64,000 bases of DNA from Virgibacillus oceani (GTDB lineage Bacteria > Bacillota > Bacilli > Bacillales > Amphibacillaceae), in contig NZ_BMFR01000001.1 in NCBI RefSeq assembly GCF_014638995.1, forward strand, positions 186,001-250,000. The letters are read 5' to 3'. Below, one piece after another: positions 20,062 through 29,901 of this stretch (the stretch's first letter is position 1; each line of letters starts with the position of its first letter). A program made the position numbers and the translations under genes. Under the pieces are notes generated by a model, which worked only from the letters and a program-made list of their open reading frames with translations, searched no databases and had not been told where the DNA came from.

Positions 20062-20094
20062 ACAAATGTGCGCCTTATTTGCGCACATTTGTCC
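20062..20094 (+). terminator. Intra-operon hairpin between binding protein and permease
   Basis: A perfect 12-bp stem, acaaatgtgcgc with gcgcacatttgt, and a seven-base loop followed by cctttaaaa. It probably acts as a partial terminator or 3' stabiliser that keeps the binding protein more abundant than the membrane parts. Confidence 0.65.
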
Positions 20095-20115
20095 TTTAAA
20101 AGGGAGCTGAACCAT

Positions 20116-20778
20116 TTGTCAGGAATTAAACACTTTTTTGATGTATTTATAAACAGTTTTGATGTTTTTGTGGAAGGATTTAAAATTACCATCTATCTTT
20201 CAGTAGCGTCATTACTAATTGCATTTATTATTGGTTTGTTTTTTGCAATATTAAAAATTTCCAATGTGAAGATATTGCAATGGATTGCGGATGCTTATAT
20301 ATGGCTTGTTCGAGGCACTCCGCTTATCGTACAAATTTTTGTTCTTTACTATGGATTAACTGAAATCATACTGCTTGATAAATTTTGGGCTGGTGTGGCT
20401 GGTCTCGCATTTCATAGTGGTGCATATATAGCGGAAATTATCCGAGGTGCAATTCAGTCAATTGATAAAGGTCAAACAGAAGCCGGTCGTTCATTGGGAA
20501 TGACTTCTGGCCTGACGATGCGCCGCATTATTTTACCACAAGCATTTCGCCGTGCCGTACCATCTCTTGGCAACCAGTTTATAATTGGAATTAAAGATTC
20601 CTCACTTGTATCGTTTATCGGTATGCAGGAATTATTTGGGGTAGCCAGTACACAAGGGTCAAACAACTTTGATTACCTGCCATTCTATTTAACTGTAGCA
20701 GTTTACTATCTTATTATCGTTCTGGTTCTTACTGTTTTGGTCAATATGTTAGAGAAAAAAATGGCGCAAAGTGATTAA
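20116..20778 (+). CDS. Polar amino acid ABC transporter, permease
   Basis: A 220-residue membrane permease of the HisM/GlnP type with about five helices. The conserved EAA loop reads [21 protein letters not shown], the docking site for the ATPase, and [15 protein letters not shown] precedes it. The start is the TTG at 20116 with RBS agggag; a GTG at 20068 would put the intergenic hairpin inside the coding part, which is implausible. Confidence 0.93.
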   Translation: MSGIKHFFDVFINSFDVFVEGFKITIYLSVASLLIAFIIGLFFAILKISNVKILQWIADAYIWLVRGTPLIVQIFVLYYGLTEIILLDKFWAGVAGLAFHSGAYIAEIIRGAIQSIDKGQTEAGRSLGMTSGLTMRRIILPQAFRRAVPSLGNQFIIGIKDSSLVSFIGMQELFGVASTQGSNNFDYLPFYLTVAVYYLIIVLVLTVLVNMLEKKMAQSD

Positions 20779-20795
20779 GTGGGGAGGTTTTTAGA

Positions 20796-21542
20796 ATGAG
20801 TGAGGGTAAAGAAAAAGAAATGATAAAAGTGGAAAAATTAAATAAATCATTTGGCGATTTACACGTATTAAAGGATATAGATTTAAAGGTTAATGAAAGT
20901 GATGTAGTTGTATTGATAGGCGCAAGCGGATCCGGGAAAAGTACATTGTTGCGCTGTTTAAACTTTTTAGAGATAAAAAATAGTGGGAAAATTGTTATAG
21001 AAGGTGACCAGATCGAACAAGAGACACACGACTTGAATAAGGTTCGTGAACGTGTTGGAATGGTGTTTCAGCACTTTAACCTCTTTCCGCATAAAACGGT
21101 TCTTGGCAACATCATTGAGGCGCCTACTCAAGTAAAAGGAATAAGTAAAGAACAAGCAATCAAAGAAGGTAAACTACTGTTGGACAAAGTTGGCTTAGGA
21201 GATAAGTATAATGTTTATCCATCAACTTTGTCAGGAGGGCAAAAACAACGAGTGGCAATTGCAAGGGCATTGGCGATGAAACCGGATGTTATGCTATTCG
21301 ATGAACCGACATCTGCGCTTGATCCTGAGCTAGTTGGTGAAGTGTTATCAACAATGAAGGAATTAGCTGATGATGGTATGACAATGGTAGTCGTTACACA
21401 CGAAATGGGGTTTGCACGCGAGGTAGGCGATTGGGTAGTATATATGCACGATGGGAAAATTGTTGAAAGCGGTATACCTATTGATCTATTCGATAATCCT
21501 AGGAAAGAACGAACTAAAGAGTTTTTAGGTTCAATATTATAA
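20796..21542 (+). CDS. Polar amino acid ABC transporter, ATPase
   Basis: A 248-residue nucleotide-binding subunit close to GlnQ. Walker [10 protein letters not shown] near residue 48, Q loop [10 protein letters not shown], signature [15 protein letters not shown], Walker [15 protein letters not shown] and the switch histidine in [13 protein letters not shown] are all intact. RBS ggggagg. It completes the operon begun at 19233. Confidence 0.97.
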   Translation: MSEGKEKEMIKVEKLNKSFGDLHVLKDIDLKVNESDVVVLIGASGSGKSTLLRCLNFLEIKNSGKIVIEGDQIEQETHDLNKVRERVGMVFQHFNLFPHKTVLGNIIEAPTQVKGISKEQAIKEGKLLLDKVGLGDKYNVYPSTLSGGQKQRVAIARALAMKPDVMLFDEPTSALDPELVGEVLSTMKELADDGMTMVVVTHEMGFAREVGDWVVYMHDGKIVESGIPIDLFDNPRKERTKEFLGSIL

Positions 21543-21609
21543 AAATAGGGATGGGACATAACTAAAAGAATAAAGGCAAATGATTACATTTCAAGGCATT
21601 TTTACAAAT

Positions 21610-21676
21610 AGGAAAGTCCGAATTAATCACACGTTTTGAACAATAAATGTGAAATTATAATTCGGACTTTTCCTTT
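21610..21676. terminator. Long hairpin between convergent genes (repeat family with ggacataac)
   Basis: A 15-bp stem, aggaaagtccgaatt (21610-21624) with aattcggacttttcct (21659-21674, one bulge). It is preceded by gggatgggacataactaaaa at 21549-21568, a motif that recurs before the hairpins at 56899 and 63770. It can terminate the ABC operon and the convergent gene at 21701. Confidence 0.75.
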
Positions 21677-21700
21677 GCCTAAAACACTTATATACCAGCT

Positions 21701-22183
21701 TCATTTTTTCTTTCTTAATAGGTAAACACCAATTCCAATTAACAAGATTGGCCAAAAACTTTCAATAAAATTAATTACGATATATATCCAATCAAACCAA
21801 GCAGGCAGTCTAATGGAGAAAATCAGCAGTAACGAAACCCCAATTAAAATAGTCCCCGCAAGCAAACCTGTCTTCGTCTTTAGATAGCGTACAATGAAGG
21901 CAATTCCAACGATTAACGGATAAATTGCCCAATGATCAATCCAAAATGAATAATGCTCATTACCATGAAAATGAATTCCTAAGCCCAAAACAATTGTACC
22001 ACTGAATAAATTTTGATAATCTTTGGAACTATAGCTATGAATGAGTAATGCTAGACCAATGACAATTAGTAAAGTCGGCCAGGAATAAAAGTCGGTAATA
22101 ATTGGAAGCTTTAGTTCCCTTAGCAGAAAATAAGCCCCAATTCCAATTAATAAATATCCAGCAAATGAGTTTTGTTTTTTCAT
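21701..22183 (-). CDS. LiaI/LiaF-like small membrane protein
   Basis: A 160-residue integral membrane protein with about six hydrophobic segments arranged as repeats of the type YLLIGIGAYFLLRELKLP and FWPILLIGIGVYLLRKKK, characteristic of the LiaI-LiaF-like transmembrane (DUF5668) region. Such proteins are often linked to envelope stress sensing, but nothing here proves that. I use the ATG at 22183 preceded by gaaaggaat; a TTG six codons upstream overlaps the RBS. It is transcribed against the flanking operons. Confidence 0.75.
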   Translation of the reverse strand: MKKQNSFAGYLLIGIGAYFLLRELKLPIITDFYSWPTLLIVIGLALLIHSYSSKDYQNLFSGTIVLGLGIHFHGNEHYSFWIDHWAIYPLIVGIAFIVRYLKTKTGLLAGTILIGVSLLLIFSIRLPAWFDWIYIVINFIESFWPILLIGIGVYLLRKKK

Positions 22184-22343
22184 TCTATTGATTCCTTTCA
22201 AACATAGGTGCTAAACGGGTTGATTTCTTGCTTCTTGTTTGTGGTTATGATAGAGTACAAACGAGTTAATAAGTATATACGTTTATCCTATCATAATGTT
22301 TCAAACTCTGTTCACATTTATGGAAAATAAGATTTGATACTCA

Positions 22344-22352
22344 TGGTATAAT
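22344..22352 (+). promoter_or_regulatory. Extended -10 of the hem operon promoter
   Basis: TGGTATAAT ending at 22352, 68 bases before hemA; no clear -35, as often with extended -10 promoters. No PerR-type palindrome was seen around it. Confidence 0.5.
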
Positions 22353-22419
22353 AGATGATAAATGATTATTTAAATGATGTTCTACAACATCTTTGTTAAG
22401 TCTTTTGGGGGTAGATAGA

Positions 22420-23793
22420 GTGCATATTATAAAGGTTGGATTAAATTACAAGACAGCCCCAGTAGAAATCAGGGAAATGCTTACATTTTCTGAAAAGGAA
22501 ATGGATCAAGCAATGCTACAGTTGAAAGATCAAAAAAGCATATTGGAGAATGTTATAGTTTCCACATGTAATCGTACGGAAATATATGCCGTGGTTGATC
22601 AAATTCATACTGGCCGTTATTACATTAAGCAATTTTTAGCAGATTGGTTCCAGGTGGACAAAGAAAAATTTTCTTCTTATTTGCGAATAGCGGAAAGTGA
22701 TGGTGCCATAGAGCATCTTTTTCGTGTGTCTGCCGGTTTAGATTCCATGATTCTCGGGGAAACACAAATACTTGGCCAGGTTAAGCAGGCTTTTTTGACT
22801 GCACAAAAAATGCAAACCACTGGAACTGTATTTAACGAACTATTTAAACAAGCAATTACATTCGCAAAGCGAGCTCATAAGGATACTTCTATCGGTGAGC
22901 ATGCTGTTTCAGTAAGTTATGCTGCTGTTGAATTAGCTAAAAAGATTTTTGGTGATTTACAAAGCAAGCATGTAGCCATTTATGGAGCAGGCAAAATGGG
23001 AGAGCTTGCTGCAAAAAATCTTCATGGCTCTGGAGCATCACAAATCACGGTCATTAATCGAACAATAGAAAAGGCAGAAAAGCTTGCAGATAAATTTCAG
23101 GCTAAGGCAGAACATGCGGAAAATTTATTAAACGTCATTCAGGTTGCAGATATTTTAATTAGTTCAACAGGTTCAGAGTCTGTTGTATTATCGAGAGAAA
23201 ATTTGGAACCGATTCAAAAAAAACGCAAGGGAAGTCCCCTTTTCTTAGTAGATATTGCCGTTCCCAGGGATATTGATCCCAAAATAAGCGAACTGGACAA
23301 CGTGTTTTTATATGATATTGATGATTTACAGCATATTGTTGATGAGAATCTGGCAGCAAGAAAATCAGCAGCTGAAACAATTGAACTGATGCTGGAGGCA
23401 GAAATTGTAGCCTTTAAAGAATGGCTGCAAACGCTGGGTGTTGTGCCAGTTATATCCGCGCTTCGTCAAAAAGCATTGGCTATTCAAGCGGATACAATGG
23501 AAAGTATTGAACGAAAAATGCCAGACCTTACAGCCCGTGAGAAAAAGGTCTTAAACAAGCATACAAAAAGTATTATAAATCAGTTATTAAAAGAGCCTGT
23601 AACGCAAGCAAAGGAGCTTGCTGCAAGCGACAAGTCTAATGAAGCACTCTCACTTTTCATAGACATTTTTGGCATTAAAGAGGAAGTTAATGCTGAGTTG
23701 GAAAAGCAGGCAAAAAAAAATGTCAAATTAACGAATACAATCCAAAATAATAATGTATCCTTTCCAATGATTGAAAATGTAAAGACGCCTTAA
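22420..23793 (+). CDS. hemA: Glutamyl-tRNA reductase
   Basis: First step of C5-pathway tetrapyrrole synthesis: glutamyl-tRNA to glutamate-1-semialdehyde. The catalytic cysteine is in [14 protein letters not shown], the tRNA/NADPH parts include [20 protein letters not shown] and the Rossmann motif [15 protein letters not shown]. The 457-residue length matches the family. The start is GTG at 22420 with RBS gggggtaga, in line with the MHIL-type N-terminus of B. subtilis HemA. First of six hem genes. Confidence 0.97.
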   Translation: MHIIKVGLNYKTAPVEIREMLTFSEKEMDQAMLQLKDQKSILENVIVSTCNRTEIYAVVDQIHTGRYYIKQFLADWFQVDKEKFSSYLRIAESDGAIEHLFRVSAGLDSMILGETQILGQVKQAFLTAQKMQTTGTVFNELFKQAITFAKRAHKDTSIGEHAVSVSYAAVELAKKIFGDLQSKHVAIYGAGKMGELAAKNLHGSGASQITVINRTIEKAEKLADKFQAKAEHAENLLNVIQVADILISSTGSESVVLSRENLEPIQKKRKGSPLFLVDIAVPRDIDPKISELDNVFLYDIDDLQHIVDENLAARKSAAETIELMLEAEIVAFKEWLQTLGVVPVISALRQKALAIQADTMESIERKMPDLTAREKKVLNKHTKSIINQLLKEPVTQAKELAASDKSNEALSLFIDIFGIKEEVNAELEKQAKKNVKLTNTIQNNNVSFPMIENVKTP

Positions 23794-23811
23794 AATGGAA
23801 GGGTATCAAGT

Positions 23812-24630
23812 ATGATTGAATCGAAATGGCTTTACGAAATTATTCTAATTATTTATGGTCTGAGCTTGACGGGATACTTTATTGATTTTATTCAGCATAA
23901 CCGGAGGGTAAATAAGATTGCCTTCTGGTTACTTAGTATGGTTTGGGCAATTCAAACACTTTTTTTAGTAAGTGAGGTATTTTTCAAAGCTAGCTTCCCG
24001 GTATTTACAATTTATGATAGTTTATTTTTTTATGCATGGGTCTTGATTAGTTTTTCGCTAATTATTAACAAGTTATTTTCTATTCATTTTATTGTGTTTT
24101 TTACAAATTTATTTGGTTTTTTCATATTATTGCTGTATATAACAACAAGGGCGCAAGAGGGGATGAAGCAGCAGGGAATTCAATTAGTGAATGAAGTTTT
24201 GATAACACATATTACCCTTGCATTAATCTCATATGGATTTTTTACGCTATCATTTCTATTTTCAATCATGTATATCGTACAATATCGGCTATTAAAAAAT
24301 AAAAAAGGCCTTAAGTGGATGTGGAGATTAGGGGATTTACAACGTCTTGACAGGTATTCGTTCAAAGCTGTTACCTTAGGGGTGCCCTTGCTTTTAATTG
24401 CCATTATATTAGGAGTTGTTTGGGGATATGCTGCGAATGCTGTATTTTATTGGGTAGATTTGAAGACAATCGGTTCAATATTAGTACTAGTTGTTTATAT
24501 TGTTTACTTATTCTTGCGGATTATAAAAAAGTATCAGGGGAAGGCCATCTCCATCTATAATACGGCTTCATTTTTAATTTTATTAATAAATTTCTTCTTA
24601 TTTAGTTTTTTATCAAATTTTCACTTTTAG
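23812..24630 (+). CDS. hemX: HemX, CcsA-like membrane protein
   Basis: A 272-residue protein with about eight transmembrane helices, related to cytochrome c assembly proteins. In B. subtilis HemX lowers the cellular amount of HemA and so tunes haem synthesis. The position between hemA and hemC and the length (about 276 there) support the assignment. It lies 18 bases after hemA. Confidence 0.9.
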   Translation: MIESKWLYEIILIIYGLSLTGYFIDFIQHNRRVNKIAFWLLSMVWAIQTLFLVSEVFFKASFPVFTIYDSLFFYAWVLISFSLIINKLFSIHFIVFFTNLFGFFILLLYITTRAQEGMKQQGIQLVNEVLITHITLALISYGFFTLSFLFSIMYIVQYRLLKNKKGLKWMWRLGDLQRLDRYSFKAVTLGVPLLLIAIILGVVWGYAANAVFYWVDLKTIGSILVLVVYIVYLFLRIIKKYQGKAISIYNTASFLILLINFFLFSFLSNFHF

Positions 24631-24652
24631 CAGGAACTAAGGAGGTTGCGGA

Positions 24653-25582
24653 ATGCGCAAGATAGTTGTTGGTTCAAGAAGAAGTAATTTAGCTTTAACA
24701 CAAACAGAGTGGGTAATTGAACAATTAAAGAAAAAAGGTGCCGCAAACGATTTTGAAATAAAGAAAATCGTAACAAAAGGGGACCGAATTCTAGATGTAA
24801 CACTGTCAAAAGTCGGTGGAAAAGGATTATTTGTTAAGGAAATTGAACAAGCAATGTATGATAAGGAAATTGATTTTGCGGTCCATAGTATGAAGGACAT
24901 GCCTGCTGTCATTGCGGATGGGCTGATGATTGGTTCGATTCCTGAAAGAGAAGATCATCGGGATGCATATATTTCAAAAAACCATTTAGGCTTAAGTGAA
25001 TTGCCAGAAGGTGCTATTGTTGGGACAAGCAGTTTGCGACGTGCTGCACAGGTATTGGCGGTGCGCCCCGATGTTAAAATAAAATCGGTGAGAGGGAATA
25101 TCGAAACACGGTTACGCAAGCTTGAGGAAGAGGATTATGATGCAATTATTTTAGCTGTAGCAGGATTAAAGCGAATGGGGTGGAGTGAGGATATTGTAAC
25201 AGAATATCTTGATCCGGAAATTTGTGTTCCCGCTGTTGGACAGGGCGCTTTGGCTATTGAATGCAGAAAAGATGACAAGGAAGTCCTGGAATTATTAGAA
25301 AAGCTGAACGATGAGTACACAACAAAAACGGTAACTGCTGAAAGGACATTTTTACATTTATTGGAAGGTGGCTGTCAGATTCCGATTGCGGGTTATGCAT
25401 ATCTCGAAAACGAGGAAATTATTTTGACAGCATTAGTAGCGACATCAGATGGCAAAACCGTTTTGAAAGAAGTTGTACGTGGAACTGACCCTGCAGCAGT
25501 TGGCAGGGAAGCTTCCAAGCGTCTGATTAAACGAGGTGCAAAGGATATAGTTGATGAAGTAAAAGAGGAGCTTAATGAGTAA
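24653..25582 (+). CDS. hemC: Porphobilinogen deaminase (hydroxymethylbilane synthase)
   Basis: Polymerises four porphobilinogen into hydroxymethylbilane; 309 residues. Starts with [35 protein letters not shown] forms the active-site region and the dipyrromethane cofactor cysteine is in [17 protein letters not shown] aaggaggt. Its stop codon shares a base with the hemD start (TAATG). Confidence 0.97.
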   Translation: MRKIVVGSRRSNLALTQTEWVIEQLKKKGAANDFEIKKIVTKGDRILDVTLSKVGGKGLFVKEIEQAMYDKEIDFAVHSMKDMPAVIADGLMIGSIPEREDHRDAYISKNHLGLSELPEGAIVGTSSLRRAAQVLAVRPDVKIKSVRGNIETRLRKLEEEDYDAIILAVAGLKRMGWSEDIVTEYLDPEICVPAVGQGALAIECRKDDKEVLELLEKLNDEYTTKTVTAERTFLHLLEGGCQIPIAGYAYLENEEIILTALVATSDGKTVLKEVVRGTDPAAVGREASKRLIKRGAKDIVDEVKEELNE

Positions 25583-26358
25583 TGGCTGCCTCATTACATG
25601 GAAAAAAGGTCTTGATAACAAGGGAAGAAAATCAGGCAAAAGTATTTTCGGAAAAGGTGCTGCAGTGTGGAGGCACACCAATCGAAATACCTCTTATAAA
25701 AATTTCATGTAAGAGTTGTATTCAAAATAATCAATTAGTGCGGAATTTACATCAGTATAAGTGGATTTTTTTCACAAGTGCAAATGGTGTAAATTGCTTT
25801 TTTGAGCTATTAAAGCGGAACGGGATACCCAATAAATCTTTAAAATGCCAGGTTGCTGCGGTAGGTCATAAAACTGCTGAAGCACTGCAGCAATATGGTG
25901 TTCCAGCTGACTTTATTCCGTCAGCTTATAATGCCGATGTAATGTCCAGGGAATTCTTAATTGCATATCCAACCGCTGATCGAGTTTTATTTGTAAGAGG
26001 TAATCGTTCACGGGATGTGCTGCCTGATGTGTTTTTGAAAAAGAATATTCGCTTCGATATGATTGAGGTATATGAAACAGATTACAATTATCAAAGTGCT
26101 GTGAGGCTAAACGATATTTTGCTCGAAACAGATTTTGATTTCATTACGTTTACCAGTCCGTCAACTGTGGAAGCATTTATAAATTTAATGAACGATGCTG
26201 ATTGTATAGAGAAGGCTAAAAAAACCATTTGTGTATGCATTGGCACTACTACTGAGCAAAAAGCAAACGAAATGGGATTCAATAACACAATCATTCCTAA
26301 TCATTTTACAATTGATGATATGCTTGCAGCAATGACGGATTACATAAAGAAAGGATGA
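25582..26358 (+). CDS. hemD: Uroporphyrinogen-III synthase
   Basis: A 258-residue two-domain cyclase turning hydroxymethylbilane into uroporphyrinogen III. The family is poorly conserved, but [19 protein letters not shown] at the N-terminus, [17 protein letters not shown], and [16 protein letters not shown] in the second half are typical. Position between hemC and hemB and one-base overlap with hemC confirm it. Confidence 0.93.
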   Translation: MAASLHGKKVLITREENQAKVFSEKVLQCGGTPIEIPLIKISCKSCIQNNQLVRNLHQYKWIFFTSANGVNCFFELLKRNGIPNKSLKCQVAAVGHKTAEALQQYGVPADFIPSAYNADVMSREFLIAYPTADRVLFVRGNRSRDVLPDVFLKKNIRFDMIEVYETDYNYQSAVRLNDILLETDFDFITFTSPSTVEAFINLMNDADCIEKAKKTICVCIGTTTEQKANEMGFNNTIIPNHFTIDDMLAAMTDYIKKG

Positions 26359-26363
26359 TTATC

Positions 26364-27344
26364 ATGGCAAATAATTTGCATTTTAAGCGCCATCGCAGGT
26401 TACGTTCCACAAATGAAATGCGAGCCTTAGTAAGGGAAAATCATTTATACAAAGACGATCTTATTTATCCTCTTTTTATTATTGAAGGAGAAAAGACAAA
26501 AAATGAAGTTCCATCTATGCCAGGAGTATACCAAATTTCACTTGATTATTTAGAAGATGAAATGAATGAATTACAGTCTTTAGGTGTGAAGGCGGTTATT
26601 CTATTTGGTGTCCCAAATGAAAAGGATTCGACAGGTACGGGTGCATTTCACGAGCATGGAATTGTTCAGGAAGCAATCCGTGAAATTAAAAGTAAAACAC
26701 CGGAAATGCTTGTAATTGCTGACACATGTCTATGTGAATTCACATCACATGGTCATTGCGGTGTAATACATGATGGTGATGTTGCTAATGATGAATCACT
26801 TAAATTATTGGCTGATACTGCAGTCTCACAAGCGAAAGCTGGTGCAGATATTATTGCTCCGTCCAATATGATGGATGGATTTGTAATTGCTATACGAAGT
26901 GCATTGGATGAAGCCGGATTTACAAACATTCCAATTATGTCATATGCAGTAAAATATGCGTCTGCATTTTATGGTCCATTTCGTGATGCGGCTGACAGTA
27001 CCCCGCAGTTTGGTGACCGAAAAACGTATCAAATGGATCCTGCAAATCGCTTAGAGGCATTACGTGAAGCAGAGTCAGATATGGATGAGGGAGCAGATTT
27101 TCTTATTGTAAAACCCGCTTTATCATATTTGGATATTGTTCGGGATGTGAAAAATAACTTTAATGCACCGGTTGTTGCTTATAATGTAAGTGGTGAATAT
27201 TCCATGGTAAAAGCAGCTGCAATAAACGGCTGGGTTAATGAAAAAGAATTGGTTATGGAGAAATTAACTTCCATGAAACGTGCTGGTGCAGATTTAATTA
27301 TTACGTATTATGCGAAAGATGTCGCGAAATGGTTGGACGAATAA
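26364..27344 (+). CDS. hemB: Delta-aminolevulinic acid dehydratase (porphobilinogen synthase)
   Basis: Condenses two 5-aminolevulinate molecules; 326 residues (B. subtilis 324). The zinc-binding cysteines sit in [14 protein letters not shown], and the two Schiff-base lysines in [15 protein letters not shown] and [14 protein letters not shown]. The ATG at 26364 fits the RBS aaagg; an ATG three codons earlier is immediately behind the RBS. hemD ends five bases before. Confidence 0.97.
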   Translation: MANNLHFKRHRRLRSTNEMRALVRENHLYKDDLIYPLFIIEGEKTKNEVPSMPGVYQISLDYLEDEMNELQSLGVKAVILFGVPNEKDSTGTGAFHEHGIVQEAIREIKSKTPEMLVIADTCLCEFTSHGHCGVIHDGDVANDESLKLLADTAVSQAKAGADIIAPSNMMDGFVIAIRSALDEAGFTNIPIMSYAVKYASAFYGPFRDAADSTPQFGDRKTYQMDPANRLEALREAESDMDEGADFLIVKPALSYLDIVRDVKNNFNAPVVAYNVSGEYSMVKAAAINGWVNEKELVMEKLTSMKRAGADLIITYYAKDVAKWLDE

Positions 27345-27369
27345 TTCATAAACTTTAGTGAGGTGATTT

Positions 27370-28662
27370 GTGGTGAGTAGTTTTGAAAAATCAGTCGATG
27401 CGTACAAAGAAGCAGTTGACCTAATGCCAGGTGGAGTAAATTCTCCTGTACGTGCATTTAAGTCAGTTGGGATGTCACCAATTTTTATGGATCGTGGCAA
27501 GGGCTCAAAAATAGTAGATATTGATGGTAATGAATATGTTGATTATGTATTAAGCTGGGGACCATTAATTTTGGGTCATGCGGATGACAGAGTAGTCGAA
27601 AAACTTAAGGAAACCGCAGAAAAAGGAACAAGTTTTGGTGCTCCTACTATTCTCGAAAATAAGTTAGCAGAATTAGTTATTAACCGTGTGCCGTCAATTG
27701 ATATGGTTCGTATGGTAAATTCAGGAACAGAAGCAACGATGAGTGCACTAAGATTGGCTAGAGGGTATACAGGTCGTGACAAAATTTTAAAATTTGAAGG
27801 AAATTATCATGGACATGGTGATTCGTTATTAATTAAAGCAGGATCTGGTGTAGCGACGTTAGGTCTACCGGATTCACCTGGTGTTCCAGAATCAATTGCT
27901 CGGAACACGATCACAGTTCCGTATAACGACATTGAAAGCCTGCGTTATGCATTTGCTAATTATGGCGATGATTTGGCAGCTGTAATAGTAGAGCCAGTAT
28001 CGGGAAATATGGGAGTTGTACCACCGCTGGATAACTTTTTGCAAGTAGTAAGAAAGATTACGGAGGATCATGGGACAATACTTATATTTGATGAGGTTAT
28101 GACAGGGTTTCGTGTAGGTTATAATTGTGCCCAGGGTTATTTTGGCGTTACTCCTGATCTGACATGTTTGGGGAAAGTGATTGGCGGAGGATTGCCTGTC
28201 GGAGCGTATGGCGGTAAAAAGGAAATTATGGAAAGTATTGCTCCAACAGGTTCGATTTATCAAGCAGGTACATTATCTGGAAATCCTTTAGCGATGACTG
28301 CTGGGTATGAAACATTAAACGCTTTAACAGAGGATTCCTACGAACAAATAAATCAGAAGGTTGATCGTCTTATAGAAGGATATAAACAAGCGGCAATTGA
28401 TTTTGACATTCCATTACACATAAATCGAGCAGGATCAATGGTCGGATTCTTTTTCACAAATAAAGCAGTAATTAATTATGAAACATCCAAACAATCAAAT
28501 ACGGAATATTTTGCACAGTATTATCGTGCTATGGTTGAAGAGGGTATATTCCTGCCTCCTTCACAGTTTGAAGGACTTTTCCTTTCGACAGCACATACAG
28601 ACGAAGATATTGAAAAAACTATAAAGGCTGCTAGAACTGCATTTTCTAAAATTAATAAATAA
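27370..28662 (+). CDS. hemL: Glutamate-1-semialdehyde 2,1-aminomutase
   Basis: PLP enzyme that makes 5-aminolevulinate from the HemA product; 430 residues. Markers: [47 protein letters not shown] and the PLP lysine in [18 protein letters not shown]. The start is one of two tandem GTG codons (27370 or 27373) behind tgaggtga. It ends the hem operon. Confidence 0.97.
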   Translation: MVSSFEKSVDAYKEAVDLMPGGVNSPVRAFKSVGMSPIFMDRGKGSKIVDIDGNEYVDYVLSWGPLILGHADDRVVEKLKETAEKGTSFGAPTILENKLAELVINRVPSIDMVRMVNSGTEATMSALRLARGYTGRDKILKFEGNYHGHGDSLLIKAGSGVATLGLPDSPGVPESIARNTITVPYNDIESLRYAFANYGDDLAAVIVEPVSGNMGVVPPLDNFLQVVRKITEDHGTILIFDEVMTGFRVGYNCAQGYFGVTPDLTCLGKVIGGGLPVGAYGGKKEIMESIAPTGSIYQAGTLSGNPLAMTAGYETLNALTEDSYEQINQKVDRLIEGYKQAAIDFDIPLHINRAGSMVGFFFTNKAVINYETSKQSNTEYFAQYYRAMVEEGIFLPPSQFEGLFLSTAHTDEDIEKTIKAARTAFSKINK

Positions 28663-28669
28663 TACTTTT

Positions 28670-28702
28670 AAAAGCTACTCGTAAAGGGTAGCTTTTTTTT
28701 TC
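28670..28702 (+). terminator. Terminator of the hem operon
   Basis: aaagctac with gtagcttt and a run of nine T. Confidence 0.9.
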
Positions 28703-28718
28703 GCATATATTTATTTTA

Positions 28719-28748
28719 GTATTCATATAGTGGAATAAGACATATAAG
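28719..28748 (+). promoter_or_regulatory. Possible SigE-like promoter of spoVID
   Basis: GTATTCAT at 28719 and CATATAAG (28741-28748) resemble the SigE -35/-10 pair (consensus -10 CATACAAT). spoVID is SigE-dependent in B. subtilis. The match is partial. Confidence 0.4.
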
Positions 28749-28782
28749 CATATGAATATGTATGTTGAAGGGAGGAAGATCT

Positions 28783-29805
28783 TTGACTAATGATCAATCA
28801 GTTTTTAATTTTGACCTGAATGAATCCCTTTATTTTGAAAGGGGACAGGAAGTAGCTGAAATGATGGGGATATCACTGGACCCGGAAATTTCAATTCAAG
28901 CATTTAATGAGTATATATCGATTAGAGGGGTAATTGAACTGCGTGGGGAGTATGTAAAGGCAAATAACCTTGAAGAATCAGAGCCTTCAGAATTTGATGA
29001 TTATCAATCCAGACGCTACGTAGAAAGTGTAATTGACAGTGATTCGGGTGCTGCAGAATTTTCGCATAGATTCCCAGTTGAAATCTCGGTTCCAACATAC
29101 CGGGTTGGAGATTTAGAAGATGTAACAGTTAGCATTGAGTCGTTTGATTATGAAATACCTAATAGCAGCCAATTAAAGTTTATGTCCTCTATTGCTATTC
29201 ATGGGATTAGTGACCAGCCAGAAAGTCCTCGTGAAGAAGAATCATACGATGGAATGGATTTCGCGGAGCCTGCGCTGGAATCTGCGAACAGTGATACATT
29301 TGAATTTGATATAAAAGAGAACAAAGAACGACCTAAGGATACGGAAAAGGAAAACGACGACTATACGAATATTCCAGCATTAGAAGATGATAATTACGAC
29401 ACCTCTGAAGCAGAAGAAAATGATATGGAAAAGGATCGCTGGAAACAGAAAAAGTCACAAACACTAGCAGAGTTTTTTAAGAAAAATCCTGAGCCTGAAT
29501 CAGTAACTGAAAGTCCATATGTTGAATCACCTCAAGCAGATTATACGGAATCAGTTGATTTTTATGAAGAAAGCAGATCAAACGAAGAAGAGGATGTTCG
29601 TTATTTATCCGATATGTTTCGGGGTGATGACGAAGAGAAATTTGCAAAAATGCGAATGTGCATTGTACAAGAAAAAGATACGATTGAGACGATAGCTAAT
29701 CGATACAAAATTACTACACTCCAACTAGTAAAGCAAAATAGACTGCAAGACGAAACTTTAACTGAAGGACAATTATTATATATCCCTATAAAAAAGAAAT
29801 TATAA
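28783..29805 (+). CDS. spoVID: Spore coat morphogenetic protein SpoVID
   Basis: A 340-residue coat assembly protein that encases the forespore. The N-terminal domain (FNFDLNESLYFERGQEVAEM, then ISLDPEIS and YISIRGVIELRGEY) matches SpoVID; a long acidic linker follows; a LysM domain ends the protein (CIVQEKDTIETIANRYKI, about residues 290-338). It is much shorter than B. subtilis SpoVID (about 575) because the acidic middle is compact. The start is TTG at 28783 behind gaagggagg. Confidence 0.92.
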   Translation: MTNDQSVFNFDLNESLYFERGQEVAEMMGISLDPEISIQAFNEYISIRGVIELRGEYVKANNLEESEPSEFDDYQSRRYVESVIDSDSGAAEFSHRFPVEISVPTYRVGDLEDVTVSIESFDYEIPNSSQLKFMSSIAIHGISDQPESPREEESYDGMDFAEPALESANSDTFEFDIKENKERPKDTEKENDDYTNIPALEDDNYDTSEAEENDMEKDRWKQKKSQTLAEFFKKNPEPESVTESPYVESPQADYTESVDFYEESRSNEEEDVRYLSDMFRGDDEEKFAKMRMCIVQEKDTIETIANRYKITTLQLVKQNRLQDETLTEGQLLYIPIKKKL

Positions 29806-29839
29806 GCTATTGTATGCTGCGTACTTTTAGTTTCAACGT

Positions 29840-29870
29840 TACCCCTTGATCATATATCAAGGGGTATACC
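29840..29870 (+). terminator. Hairpin between spoVID and ysxE
   Basis: Eleven-bp palindrome taccccttgat with atcaaggggta, followed by a weak T-containing tail; possible partial terminator. Confidence 0.5.
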
Positions 29871-29901
29871 CTTTTAAGTATAAACACTGGAGAGATGTAA
29901 C

